DNA from: Bradyrhizobium diazoefficiens
Lineage (GTDB): Bacteria; Pseudomonadota; Alphaproteobacteria; Rhizobiales; Xanthobacteraceae
DNA length: 64,000 nt
Reading direction: 5' to 3'
Assembly: GCF_018131015.1 (NCBI RefSeq)
Contig: NZ_JAFCJJ010000012.1
Location: 1 to 64,000 of the forward strand
Each line of letters begins with the position of its first letter. Within the stretch, counting starts at the first letter, position 1. The position numbers and the translations under genes are program-made. Positions 49,591 to 58,615 of this stretch are shown here, one piece after another. The notes under the pieces are model-generated. The model had not been told where the DNA came from. It saw only the letters and a list, made by a program, of their open reading frames with translations, and did not search any database.

Positions 49591-50316
49591 ATGGAAACGC
49601 CGATGGCCGCACGCGCAAAAACCTTCCTGCTCTGTCACGGCGCGTGGTCCGGCGGATGGTCCTGGAAGAAAATGCATCCGCTGATGGCGCAGGCCGGCCA
49701 TCGCCTGGTCGCGCCGACCTATACCGGGTTAGGGGAGCGCTCGCATCTGGCCAGTCCCGCGATCGATCTGGATACGCATATCCAGGACATCCTCAACGTC
49801 ATCGCCTTTGAAGACCTCAACGACATCGTGCTGCTCGGCCACAGCTATGGCGGCATGGTCGCGACCGGCGTCGCCGACCGTGCGCGCGAGCGCGTGACGC
49901 AGTTGATCTATCTCGACGCCTTCGTGCCGCGCGACGGCCAGTCGCTGTTCGATCTCAACGAAGGCGGGCGCGAGCCGATGCACAAGGCAGCCAGCGCCGG
50001 CGACGGCTACCGCATCCCGCCGAATCCGCCGCCCCCGGATACGCCGCAGGCCGATCTCGACTGGCTCAATGCGCGCCGCGGGCCGATGCCGATCAAATGC
50101 TTCGAGACGAAGCTGAGGCTCGGGCATGGCGAGCCCGCGATGCCGCGCAGCTACATCTACTGCAAGCGCATCCCGCCGGGCGACGTGTTCGGGCAGTTCG
50201 CGCGGCGGACGAAGAGCGAGGACGGCTGGCGCTATTTCGAACTCGACGCCAGCCACGCGCCGAACGTGACGGCGCCGGAGGCGCTGATGAGCGTGCTGGA
50301 GAAGATCGTGGCGTAA
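49591..50316 (+). CDS. alpha/beta hydrolase
   Basis: A 241-residue esterase-like enzyme. The nucleophile elbow GHSYGG gives the catalytic Ser, with the oxyanion region HGAWSGGWSW, the acid region YLDAFVPRDG and a C-terminal His in LDASHAPNVTAPEAL. This is the MhpC/EstC-like type. Substrate unknown. ATG 49591 is chosen; a longer open frame from 49432 overlaps DUF983 and is not supported. Confidence 0.85.
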   Translation: METPMAARAKTFLLCHGAWSGGWSWKKMHPLMAQAGHRLVAPTYTGLGERSHLASPAIDLDTHIQDILNVIAFEDLNDIVLLGHSYGGMVATGVADRARERVTQLIYLDAFVPRDGQSLFDLNEGGREPMHKAASAGDGYRIPPNPPPPDTPQADLDWLNARRGPMPIKCFETKLRLGHGEPAMPRSYIYCKRIPPGDVFGQFARRTKSEDGWRYFELDASHAPNVTAPEALMSVLEKIVA

Positions 50317-50327
50317 CTCGCGCGGTT

Positions 50328-50392
50328 ATTCCGGGGCGCGACGAAGTCGCGAGCCCCCATTGCGCACTCGCGCAATGTGGAATGAGCGCAAT
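50328..50392. repeat. partial REP-like element
   Basis: GGGGCGCGACGAAGTCGCGAGCCCC dyad followed by GCGCACTCGCGCAATG, located between the hydrolase stop and the rnpB terminator. It looks like a half-element. Confidence 0.4.
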
Positions 50393-50401
50393 GAAATTGG
50401 T

Positions 50402-50434
50402 GAGGGGTTCGATGCGGTCAGCATCGAACCCCTC
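50402..50434 (-). terminator. rnpB terminator
   Basis: Perfect 14-bp stem GAGGGGTTCGATGC/GCATCGAACCCCTC with a 5-nt loop, immediately downstream of the RNase P RNA on the minus strand. The following ACCAATTTC is only weakly U-rich. It is symmetrical enough to act bidirectionally. Confidence 0.8.
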
Positions 50435-50443
50435 GTTGCAAGA

Positions 50444-50878
50444 TATCAGCCGGCCTGTAAGCCGGGTTCTGTAGGGCACCGTCCGCTTGCGCGGCCGATG
50501 CGTGACGGCCATTCCTCTGGGGCCATGTTCGCACATGGCCTCGAGCAACCTACCCGGACGGCGGGCCTGACATCGCCCCGCGGCGTTATCGCTCAAAGCG
50601 AACAGCCCGCTACGCCGCCCCTATTCGGTTTTGCTCCCGGTGGGGTTTGCCATGCCGGCTCCGTTGCCGGAACCGCGGTGCGCTCTTACCGCACCTTTTC
50701 ACCCTTACCTCGCCGAAGCCCCGAAGGGCGAAGGCGGGCGGTTCGTTCTCTGTGGCACTTTCCCTGGGGTCACCCCCGCCGGACGTTATCCGGCACCGCA
50801 TGTCAAGGGAGCCCGGACTTTCCTCCCCGGCGGCCTTTCGGCACTTGCCGGAGCGGCCGTCCGGCCGACTGACGGCCT
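50444..50878 (-). ncRNA. rnpB: RNase P RNA (class A)
   Basis: Ribozyme that removes 5' leaders from tRNA precursors. On the minus strand the conserved GAGGAAAGTCCGGGCTCC block (CR-I) lies near the 5' end and ACAGAACCCGGCTTAC (CR-V) near the 3' end. The P1 stem pairs TCAGTCGGCC at the 5' end with GGCCGGCTGA at the 3' end. The length of about 435 nt fits alphaproteobacterial type A. Ends are set by the P1 pairing and may be off by a few bases. The terminator at 50402-50434 follows. Confidence 0.95.
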
Positions 50879-51022
50879 AGGCAATGAGCATTTGTGACGA
50901 TTTCGTCAAGCGGAGATCGCCGCGCACCCGACGGCGAAAATAATTTATCCTGAAGATGTCGTTTGGAGTGCGCCCCGTTCGACTGGATGTCGGCGACACA
51001 GCCGAACCACAGGAGCGAAGCA

Positions 51023-51376
51023 ATGCAGTATCTGTTGATGATCTACCAGAACGAGGTCGAATACGCGAAGAACGACGCTGCCACGGCCCAGAAGATGTTG
51101 GCCGAATACGGGGCCTTCACGCAAAGCATCATCCAGAACGGCAATTTCAAGGCCGGCGACCGATTGCAGCCGACCACGACGGCGACAACGGTCCGCGTGC
51201 GCGACGGCAAGCTGCTGACGACCGACGGGCCGTTTGCGGAGACGCGCGAGCAGCTCGGCGGCTACTATCTGGTCGAGGCCAAGGATTTGAACGCCGCGAT
51301 CGAGATTGCCGCGCGGATTCCCAGCGCGCGGATCGGGTCGATCGAGGTGCGGCCGATCTGGGTCTACGACAAGTGA
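51023..51376 (+). CDS. YCII/DGPF-domain protein
   Basis: A 117-residue protein with the DGPF signature (Asp68-Gly-Pro-Phe71 in TTDGPFAETREQLGGYY). Such proteins are often encoded next to ECF42 sigma factors, and here the sigma factor gene starts 22 bp downstream. Biochemical function not established. ATG 51023 has AGGAG upstream. The two genes probably form an operon. Confidence 0.88.
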   Translation: MQYLLMIYQNEVEYAKNDAATAQKMLAEYGAFTQSIIQNGNFKAGDRLQPTTTATTVRVRDGKLLTTDGPFAETREQLGGYYLVEAKDLNAAIEIAARIPSARIGSIEVRPIWVYDK

Positions 51377-51398
51377 CGGCGAAGCCGCGCAGCGACGC

Positions 51399-52631
51399 AT
51401 GACACCGGGCGAGATTGACAGGATCTTTCGTGACGAGGCGGGGCGGGCGCTGGCCACGCTGATCCGCCTCGTCGGCGATTTCGATCTCGCCGAGGAAGTG
51501 CTCCAGGACGCTTTTGCAGTCGCGCTGGAGCGCTGGCCGGGGAGCGAGATCCCGGACAATCCTCGCGCCTGGCTGGTCAATGTCGCGCGCAACAAGGCGA
51601 TCGACCGCATCCGGCGGCAGGTCGCATTCCGCGACAAGGAACAGGCGCTCGTGCATGAGCTCGAACTCAACGCGCAGGCCCCTGACGAGCCTCCCGCGAC
51701 GCTCGACGACGACATGATGCGGCTGATCTTCACCTGCTGCCATCCGGCCTTCGCGGCCGAAGTCCAGGTCGCGCTCACGCTGCGCACGGTGTGCGGTCTC
51801 ACCACGGCAGAGGTTGCCCGCGCCTTTCTCATCAGTGAGGAGGCGATGGCGCAACGCCTCGTCCGCGCCAAGCAGAAGATCAGGCTCGCCGGTATTCCCT
51901 ATGAAGTGCCCGAGCGCGATGCGCTGGCACCGCGGCTCGCCGGCGTGCTCGCGGTGATCTATCTCGTCTTCACCGAAGGCTATGCCGCGACCTCGGGCGC
52001 GGACCTGATGCGGACCGATCTTTCGGCCGAGGCGATCCGGCTCGGTCGGCTGCTCGACCGGCTGATGCCGGGTCGCGGCGAGATCAAGGGGCTGCTCGCC
52101 CTGATGCTGTTGCACGATGCGCGCCGCGCCGGGCGCGAAACCGCGGCTGGCGACATCGTGCTGCTCGAGGAGCAGGACCGCTCGCTGTGGGATCGCGCCC
52201 AGATCGAGCAGGGCCTGCGCCTGGTGGACGAGGCGCTGCGCGTGCCCGGCCGGCCGCAGCCCTACGCGGTACAGGCCGCGATCGCAGCGCTGCATGCCCG
52301 CGCGCCGAGCTTTGCCGAGACCGACTGGCCCCAGATCGCCGGCCTCTACGAGGTGCTGCTGCGGATCAACCCGTCGCCGGTGATCGAGCTCAACCACGCC
52401 GCCGCCGTTTCGATGGTCGACGGGCCGGCGCGCGCGCTCGATCTCGTCGAGGCGACCGCGGCGCGCGGCGGACTGAATGGCTACGAGCTGCTGCCCGCGG
52501 TGCGCGCGGATCTGCTGCGGCGTCTCGGCCGCAAGGACGAGGCGCGCCAGGCCTATGCCAAGGCGACGGAGGCGACGCAACTGGACCCGCTGCGGCGGCT
52601 GTATGCGCGAAGGGTGAAGGAGATGGAGTAG
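51399..52631 (+). CDS. ECF42-like RNA polymerase sigma factor with C-terminal extension
   Basis: A 410-residue sigma factor. Sigma2 (about 20-80: RLVGDFDLAEEVLQDAFAVALERWP) and sigma4 (about 115-165: TLRTVCGLTTAEVARAFLISEEAMAQRLVRAKQKIR) are followed by a long helical C-terminal domain (TPR-like, about 180-410). This layout, with a DGPF protein next door, matches the ECF42 group, which lacks an anti-sigma partner; regulation probably runs through the C-terminal domain. ATG 51399 is chosen. Target promoters unknown. Confidence 0.85.
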   Translation: MTPGEIDRIFRDEAGRALATLIRLVGDFDLAEEVLQDAFAVALERWPGSEIPDNPRAWLVNVARNKAIDRIRRQVAFRDKEQALVHELELNAQAPDEPPATLDDDMMRLIFTCCHPAFAAEVQVALTLRTVCGLTTAEVARAFLISEEAMAQRLVRAKQKIRLAGIPYEVPERDALAPRLAGVLAVIYLVFTEGYAATSGADLMRTDLSAEAIRLGRLLDRLMPGRGEIKGLLALMLLHDARRAGRETAAGDIVLLEEQDRSLWDRAQIEQGLRLVDEALRVPGRPQPYAVQAAIAALHARAPSFAETDWPQIAGLYEVLLRINPSPVIELNHAAAVSMVDGPARALDLVEATAARGGLNGYELLPAVRADLLRRLGRKDEARQAYAKATEATQLDPLRRLYARRVKEME

Positions 52632-52638
52632 TCTGCCG

Positions 52639-53535
52639 CTATTTCGACGCGATGGCCGTTGCCTCCGCCGGCAGGCTTGCGAGCAGGGCCTGTAGCGTCG
52701 ACAGCGTCGAGAGATCGGCGACGCCGTCGAGCCGCGCCGGACGGAAGTGGCGCTGGAACGCGGTCACGACCTCCATGGTTGCGGCATCGTATTTGCCGGT
52801 CTGCGGCACGCCGTAGCCGTATCTGGCAAGGGCCTGCTGCAGGCTCAGCACCTCGTCGCTGATGGTGCCGAGCATGATGCTCTCGCCGCGCACCACCGGC
52901 GCCGGCGTCACCCAGTGGCCGACGCCGGAATTCGCCAGCGAATGCCACGGGAATTTTTCGCCGGGGTCTTTCTTGCGCGCGGGCGCGACGTCGGAATGGC
53001 CGAGCACCCGGTGCGCCGGCACTTTCCGGCGCAGCATGATGCCGCGGCACAGCGCGATCACGGCAGCGATCTGGCGCAGCGGAAACTCCGGATAGCCCCA
53101 GTCGTGGCCGCGATTGACGATCTCGATGCCGATCGAACAGGAATTGATGTCGTCTTCGCCGGCCCAGGACGAGACGCCGGCGTGCCAGGCGCGCCTCGCC
53201 TCCGGAACGCATTGCACGATGCGGCCGTCCTCGAGCACGACGTAATGCGCCGACACTTCGGTGCCCGCCGTGCACAGCCGCGCCAGCGCGCCTTCGACAT
53301 CGGGCATGCCGGTGTAGTGCAGCACGATCATGTCGGGCTGCCGGCCCCGGTTGCGCTCGCCGTGATTGGGCGAGGGGATGATGTCGGAGACGATCGAGGA
53401 ATCCGGATCGAACGTTCGCATGCTCGCCGCGGCCTTGGGAACCGGGAGCACGCGTTGACGCTTCGAATCAGATCCTGTCGGCGTGGACGAACCGGACGGC
53501 ATGAACATCTTCAAGTCGGACAGAGAATGGGCCAA
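52639..53535 (-). CDS. N-acetylmuramoyl-L-alanine amidase, AmiD-like
   Basis: Up to 298 residues. Amidase_2 domain with LHYTGM (zinc His), SAHYVV, IGIEIVN and GHSDVAPARKKDPGE (zinc His/Asp and Lys), plus a C-terminal peptidoglycan-binding domain (LQQALARYGYGVPQTGKYDAATMEVVTAFQRHF). It cleaves the amide bond between muramic acid and L-alanine. TTG 53535 gives the longest form; ATG 53421 (MRTFDPDSS) is nearer the usual family start. No signal peptide is obvious, so it may act in muropeptide recycling. Confidence 0.88.
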   Translation of the reverse strand: MAHSLSDLKMFMPSGSSTPTGSDSKRQRVLPVPKAAASMRTFDPDSSIVSDIIPSPNHGERNRGRQPDMIVLHYTGMPDVEGALARLCTAGTEVSAHYVVLEDGRIVQCVPEARRAWHAGVSSWAGEDDINSCSIGIEIVNRGHDWGYPEFPLRQIAAVIALCRGIMLRRKVPAHRVLGHSDVAPARKKDPGEKFPWHSLANSGVGHWVTPAPVVRGESIMLGTISDEVLSLQQALARYGYGVPQTGKYDAATMEVVTAFQRHFRPARLDGVADLSTLSTLQALLASLPAEATAIASK

Positions 53536-53589
53536 GCCCTTCTCTTTACTATTTCTTTACCCTCGGCGCGGCGCAATCGCCCGACGCGG

Positions 53590-53683
53590 TTAACGGGCGC
53601 ATTTCGGAACGGGTGTGTGGATGGCGCATCACCTTCGAGCGACCTTTTCGACTTGCTTTGAGGCGATCAACGCTTTCTTAACG
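53590..53683. promoter_or_regulatory. possible CtrA half-sites before the dcw cluster
   Basis: TTAACG at 53590-53595 and at 53678-53683 resemble CtrA half-sites (TTAAC). The full TTAA-N7-TTAAC site is not present. They lie in the 414-bp region between the amidase and rsmH, which is the only large gap before the division genes. No gene is seen in the remainder, and mraZ is not there. Confidence 0.25.
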
Positions 53684-53949
53684 CTAAGGGCCGTTACTGA
53701 GGGATGATGAGCCGACCCGCATCCGGAGGCGGCGAAAAGCGTCTTTTGGCTCGAAATCCCATGGCTGCCCGACAAATTCCACAGGGAAAACCGGGTCTGC
53801 GGCCCGGGATGACCGGGCTTGGTAACCATGCTGGACTGGGGTTGGGTCGTGGAACCGCCGCGACGCGGAACAATTCGAGGCGCGATGGGCTGGCTCGCCC
53901 CCGATTTCGCTCGTCCGTTGGCTTGCCCGTTCACCGGCGGGCTTGGCGC

Positions 53950-54939
53950 ATGAGTGCGGCTCCTCACATTCCCGTGCTTGGCCGCGAGGCGATTGATCAT
54001 CTCGCGCCGCGCGAGGGCGGCATCTATGTCGACGCCACCTTTGGCGCCGGCGGTTACAGCCGCGCCATTCTCGACGTGCCGGGAACCCGGCTGATCGCGA
54101 TCGACCGCGACCGCACCGCGATCGCGGGTGGGGCCGAGCTGGTCGCGCGCGCGGCGGGCCGGCTGACGCTGGTCGAGGACCGTTTTTCAAATCTCGCCGA
54201 GGTCTGCGCGGCGCAGGGCGTCGATGCCGTCGACGGTGTCGTGATGGATGTCGGCGTCTCCTCGATGCAGCTCGACCAGGCCGGCCGCGGCTTCTCCTTC
54301 CGCCTCGACGGTCCGCTCGACATGCGGATGGGACAGGGGGGACCGACGGCGGCCGACGTGGTCGCGCGCGCCTCGGAGAGCGATCTCGCCGACATCATCT
54401 ATCTCTTCGGCGAGGAGCGGCAGTCGCGCCGCATCGCCCGCGCCATCGTCGCCGACCGGCAGGAGACGCCGTTCACGACCACGCGTGCACTGGCCGATCT
54501 CGTCGGCCGGGTGGTTCGCGCAAAACCCGGCGACATTCACCCAGCGACGCGGACGTTCCAGGCGCTGCGCATCTTCGTCAACGAGGAGCTCGACGAGCTG
54601 CAGACTGCGCTCGCTGCTGCCGAGCGCGTGCTCAAGCCGGGCGGGCGTCTCGTGGTTGTCTCGTTCCACTCGCTGGAAGACCGCATCGTCAAGAATTTCC
54701 TCGCTGATCGGTCGAAGACCGGCGGCGGCTCGCGGCATCTGCCGGAAGTGGCGCAAACCCCGCCGAGCTTCCAGCTCCTGACGCGGCGGCCCCTGGTCGC
54801 GGGCGAAGAGGAAGTCGCGCACAATCCGCGGGCCCGCTCGGCAAAGCTGCGTGCCGCCGAGCGCACCGCCGCGCCCGCGCATGAGGATGCCGAGCCGTCG
54901 TCCTGGCCAAGCCTCTCCGACATCATGAGGGGCGGCTAG
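53950..54939 (+). CDS. rsmH: 16S rRNA (cytosine-1402-N4) methyltransferase RsmH
   Basis: A 329-residue SAM-dependent methylase (MraW). SAM motif VDATFGAGGYSRAIL near residue 30, DVGVSSMQLDQAGRGFSF and TFQALRIFVNEELDEL, and C-terminal VSFHSLEDRIVKNFL with a basic NPRARSAKLRAAER tail, all invariant in the family. ATG 53950 is chosen over a longer frame from 53704. First gene of the division and wall cluster; only 3 bp separate it from ftsL. Confidence 0.95.
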   Translation: MSAAPHIPVLGREAIDHLAPREGGIYVDATFGAGGYSRAILDVPGTRLIAIDRDRTAIAGGAELVARAAGRLTLVEDRFSNLAEVCAAQGVDAVDGVVMDVGVSSMQLDQAGRGFSFRLDGPLDMRMGQGGPTAADVVARASESDLADIIYLFGEERQSRRIARAIVADRQETPFTTTRALADLVGRVVRAKPGDIHPATRTFQALRIFVNEELDELQTALAAAERVLKPGGRLVVVSFHSLEDRIVKNFLADRSKTGGGSRHLPEVAQTPPSFQLLTRRPLVAGEEEVAHNPRARSAKLRAAERTAAPAHEDAEPSSWPSLSDIMRGG

Positions 54940-54942
54940 CGC

Positions 54943-55335
54943 ATGCGCATCATCCACCTCCTCGTTATCGGCGCGCTGATCTTCGCGGCCTCCTATGTCT
55001 ACCGGATCAAGATGGATTCGACGGCCCGCACCGAGAAGGTGCTGCGGCTGCATGCGGAGATCCGCGAGCAGCGCGACGCGATCGCATCGCTGCGCGCGGA
55101 ATGGGCCAAGCTCGACGCGCCCTTGCGCCTGCAGGGCCTCGCTGAGCGGCACCTGCCGCTGAAGCCGGTCAACGGCACGCAGTACGATTCCCTGAAGAAC
55201 CTGCCGGACCGGCCGCCGCGCCTGGTCAGGCCGGGTGAGCCCGATCCGATCGGGGCCATGATCAACGGTATCGAAGCCGCCAGCGACCCCGATACGGTGA
55301 CGGGCTCCGTGCCCGAGCCCGAGGACAAGCAATGA
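54943..55335 (+). CDS. ftsL: cell division protein FtsL
   Basis: A 130-residue bitopic division protein: short cytoplasmic N terminus, TM at about 4-22 (HLLVIGALIFAASYVYRI), and a periplasmic coiled coil (about 27-70) that pairs with FtsB. Recognised mainly by position between rsmH and ftsI and by this topology, as sequence conservation is low. The 3' end overlaps the ftsI start by 4 bp. Confidence 0.85.
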   Translation: MRIIHLLVIGALIFAASYVYRIKMDSTARTEKVLRLHAEIREQRDAIASLRAEWAKLDAPLRLQGLAERHLPLKPVNGTQYDSLKNLPDRPPRLVRPGEPDPIGAMINGIEAASDPDTVTGSVPEPEDKQ

Positions 55336-57074
55336 GCCCGGCCACGCCTGCAAAGACTACGGAACCCTGGCGGCAGCGGCTGGTCCGCAGCCTGCTCTAC
55401 GGGCGCAATGTCGACCGCGCCGCGAAGGCGCGCGCGCGCGTCGGCCTTGCCATGCTCGCGTTTGCCTCGGTCTACGCCCTGATCGGCGGCCGCCTCGTGA
55501 TGTTCGCGATCGGCGCCGACGCCCACAGCGCGCGCCGCGCCGCGGCGCAGGAGGTGGTCGCGACCGCGCGGCCCGACATCGTCGACCGCAACGGCGCGAT
55601 CCTCGCGACCGACGTCAAGGCGGCGAGCCTGTTCGGCGAGCCGCGCCGCATCATCGACAAGGACGAGGCGATCGAACTCCTGACCGCGACCGTCCCCGAC
55701 CTCGACGAGGCCGAGGTGCGCGAGCGCCTGAGGACGCGCAAGGGCTTCGTCTGGCTGAAGCGCGAGGTCACGGCAAAGCAGCAGCAGGACATCCACAAGC
55801 TCGGCATTCCCGGCATCGGCTTCCTGCGCGAGAACAAGCGCGTCTACCCGACCGGCAACGAGGTCGCCCACCTCATCGGTCTCGTCAATATCGACAACCA
55901 GGGCATCGCCGGCATGGAGAAGTGGCTCGACAATCAGGGCCTCGCCGATCTCCACCGCGCCGGCTTCGCCACCGACCGGCTGCAAAAGCCGGTCGAGCTG
56001 TCGGTCGATCTGCGCGTCGAGCACGCGCTGCGCGACGAGCTCTTGAAGGCCAAGGAGAAGTTCCACGCCAAGGCCGCCTCCGGAATCGTCTCGAACGTCA
56101 AGACCGGCGAGATCGTGGCGATGGTGTCCTTGCCGGACTTCGATCCCAACAATCCGAAGGAAGCGCACGACCCGGACCGCATTAACCGCCTGACCACCGG
56201 CGTCTACGAGATGGGCTCGACCTTCAAGGCGTTCACGCTGGCGATGGCGCTCGATTCCGGAAAGATCAATCTGAATTCGTCGTGGGATGCGCGCGGAAAC
56301 CTGCACTACGGCAAGTTCACCATCCACGACAGCCACCCGCTCGGACGCTTCATCAACACCAAGGAAGTGTTCACCTACTCGTCCAACATCGGCGCGGCGC
56401 GGATCGCGCTCGGCCAGGGCGTCGAGGCGCACAAGGCGTTCCTCGCCAAGATGGGCCAGCTGACGCGGCTGCGCACCGAGCTGCCGGAGAGCGCAGCGCC
56501 GCTGATCCCGCGCCGCTGGAGCGAATTGAACACGGTCACCGCCGCATTCGGCCAGGGTCTCTCCGTGGCGCCGCTGCAGGCCGTGATGGGCATCAACGCG
56601 CTGATGAACGGTGGCTACCTCATCCCGCCGACCTTCATGAAGCGCAGCGAAGCCGAAGCGGCGGCGCTGGCCAAGCGTGTGATCAAGCAGGACACCAGCG
56701 ACAAGATGCGGTTCCTGATGCGGCTCAATGCCGAGATCGGAACCGCCAAGAGCGCCGACGTCAAGGGCTACTATGTCGGCGGCAAGACCGGCACGTCCGA
56801 GAAGGTCATCAACGGGCGCTATGCCAAGAAGCGCGTGCTGAACTCGTTCACCGCGATCATGCCCTGTGACGATCCGAAATATCACATCCTGATCATGATC
56901 GACGAGCCGCAGGCGCTGCCGGAGACCCATGGTTTCATCACCTCCGGCTGGAACGCGGTGCCGACCGGCGGCAAGGTGATCGAGCGGATCGCGCCGCTCC
57001 TGGGCGTCGAGCCGCGGTTCGACCTGCCGCCCGCCGAGCGCCTTATTCTTGCAGCATCCAGGACAACCCAGTAA
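55332..57074 (+). CDS. ftsI: division-specific peptidoglycan transpeptidase FtsI/PBP3
   Basis: A 580-residue septal transpeptidase. N-terminal TM about 37-58, a dimerisation (pedestal) domain, then the transpeptidase domain with active-site Ser296-x-x-Lys299 (STFK), Ser350-Ser-Asn352 and Lys485-Thr-Gly487. Penicillin-sensitive in the family. The start overlaps the ftsL stop; murE follows after 83 bp. Confidence 0.95.
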   Translation: MSPATPAKTTEPWRQRLVRSLLYGRNVDRAAKARARVGLAMLAFASVYALIGGRLVMFAIGADAHSARRAAAQEVVATARPDIVDRNGAILATDVKAASLFGEPRRIIDKDEAIELLTATVPDLDEAEVRERLRTRKGFVWLKREVTAKQQQDIHKLGIPGIGFLRENKRVYPTGNEVAHLIGLVNIDNQGIAGMEKWLDNQGLADLHRAGFATDRLQKPVELSVDLRVEHALRDELLKAKEKFHAKAASGIVSNVKTGEIVAMVSLPDFDPNNPKEAHDPDRINRLTTGVYEMGSTFKAFTLAMALDSGKINLNSSWDARGNLHYGKFTIHDSHPLGRFINTKEVFTYSSNIGAARIALGQGVEAHKAFLAKMGQLTRLRTELPESAAPLIPRRWSELNTVTAAFGQGLSVAPLQAVMGINALMNGGYLIPPTFMKRSEAEAAALAKRVIKQDTSDKMRFLMRLNAEIGTAKSADVKGYYVGGKTGTSEKVINGRYAKKRVLNSFTAIMPCDDPKYHILIMIDEPQALPETHGFITSGWNAVPTGGKVIERIAPLLGVEPRFDLPPAERLILAASRTTQ

Positions 57075-57157
57075 TCAACTGGGGTGGCCATCGCCGGCGC
57101 TGATTCGGCTTTTCCTGACGATTCGGCTTTCCGGCGCGGCGTGTCGACTGGAAGACC

Positions 57158-58615
57158 ATGAAGCTGCGCGAACTTCTAGGCAACGATGCCGCAACTGAGC
57201 CCGCCGTCGCGGCGCTCGATGTCACCGGCATTGCCCTCGACAGCCGCGTGGTCAAGCCGGGCGATCTCTTCTTTGCGCTCGCGGGCAGCAAGACCGACGG
57301 CGCGCGCTTCGTCGATGCCGCGATTGCCGCGGGCGCCGTGGCTGTGGTCGGCGATCAGCCGCCTGCCGGCTGCAAGGTGCCGTTCATCACGGTCGCCAAT
57401 CCGCGCCGCGCGCTGGCGCTCGCCGCGGCAAAATTCTTCCCGGCGCAGCCCAAAACCATCGCCGCGGTGACCGGCACCAGCGGCAAGACTTCCGTCGCCG
57501 CGTTCACGCGGCAGATCTGGGAGCGGCTTGGCCATGTCTCGGCCAGCATCGGCACCATCGGCCTCGTCTCGCCGAAGCGGACCGTCTATGGCTCATTGAC
57601 GACGCCGGACCCGATCGCGCTGCACCGGCAACTCGACGAGATCGCGCGCGAGGGCGTCACGCACCTTGCGTTCGAAGCCTCCTCGCACGGGCTCGACCAG
57701 TACCGCCTCGACGGCGTGCGCGTCTCCGCCGGCGGCTTCACCAATCTCTCGCGCGACCACATGGACTACCATCCGACCGTCGCGCATTACCTCGCGGCAA
57801 AGCTCCGCCTGTTCCGCGAGCTGATCCCGCCGGGTGGCGCCGCCGTAATTTCCGCCGATCATGATTGCTCGGCGGAGGCGATCGACGCTGCCAGGTCGCG
57901 CGGCCTGCGCGTCATGGCGGTCGGCCGCAAGGGCGATGGGGCAGGTGTGGGCATTCGTCTCGCCGACGCCAAGGTGGAAGGTTTTTCGCAACTGCTCGCG
58001 ATCGAGCATCGCGGCAAGCGTCATTCGGTCCGGCTGCCGCTGGTCGGCGAATTCCAGATCGAGAACGCGCTGGTGTCCGCGGGCCTCGCGATCGGGACCG
58101 GCAGTGATGCCGCGGATGTGCTTGCGAGCCTCGAGCATCTCGAAGGCGCCAAGGGACGGCTTGAGCGCGTCGGCGAGCGCAACGGCGCGCCGATCTTCGT
58201 CGACTATGCGCACAAGCCCGACGCGCTGGCGAAAGCGCTGCAGGCGCTGCGGCCCTATGCGAAGCGCAGGCTGGTGGTCGTGTTCGGCGCCGGCGGCGAC
58301 CGCGATGCCGGCAAGCGTCCGATCATGGGCGAGATCGCGGCCGACAATGCCGACCGCGTCATCGTCACCGACGACAATCCGCGCAGCGAGCAGCCGGAAG
58401 CCATTCGCGCCGCGATCCTTGCGACCGCGAAGGGCGCAAGCGAGATCGGCGACCGCGCCGAGGCGATCCGCGCCGCCATCGAGGGATTGGAAGACGGCGA
58501 TGCGCTGCTCATCGCCGGCAAGGGCCACGAAACCGGGCAGATCGTCGGCGGCGAGGTGCTGCCCTTCAGTGATCACGAGGCGGTCGCCGCCGCACTAGCA
58601 TCGAGGATGGCATGA
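57158..58615 (+). CDS. murE: UDP-MurNAc-tripeptide synthetase MurE
   Basis: Mur ligase adding meso-diaminopimelate to UDP-MurNAc-dipeptide, 485 residues. ATP-binding P loop AVTGTSGKTS, the carbamylated-lysine region, and the DNPR motif (TDDNPRSEQP) that specifies meso-DAP over lysine. The 3' end overlaps murF by 4 bp (ATGA). Confidence 0.95.
   Translation: MKLRELLGNDAATEPAVAALDVTGIALDSRVVKPGDLFFALAGSKTDGARFVDAAIAAGAVAVVGDQPPAGCKVPFITVANPRRALALAAAKFFPAQPKTIAAVTGTSGKTSVAAFTRQIWERLGHVSASIGTIGLVSPKRTVYGSLTTPDPIALHRQLDEIAREGVTHLAFEASSHGLDQYRLDGVRVSAGGFTNLSRDHMDYHPTVAHYLAAKLRLFRELIPPGGAAVISADHDCSAEAIDAARSRGLRVMAVGRKGDGAGVGIRLADAKVEGFSQLLAIEHRGKRHSVRLPLVGEFQIENALVSAGLAIGTGSDAADVLASLEHLEGAKGRLERVGERNGAPIFVDYAHKPDALAKALQALRPYAKRRLVVVFGAGGDRDAGKRPIMGEIAADNADRVIVTDDNPRSEQPEAIRAAILATAKGASEIGDRAEAIRAAIEGLEDGDALLIAGKGHETGQIVGGEVLPFSDHEAVAAALASRMA

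Noticed and set aside
53760..53949. Extension of rsmH to the upstream in-frame start at 53704
   Set aside because: The added ~80 residues have no RsmH similarity; family N terminus (HIPVLGREAIDHL) begins at ATG 53950.
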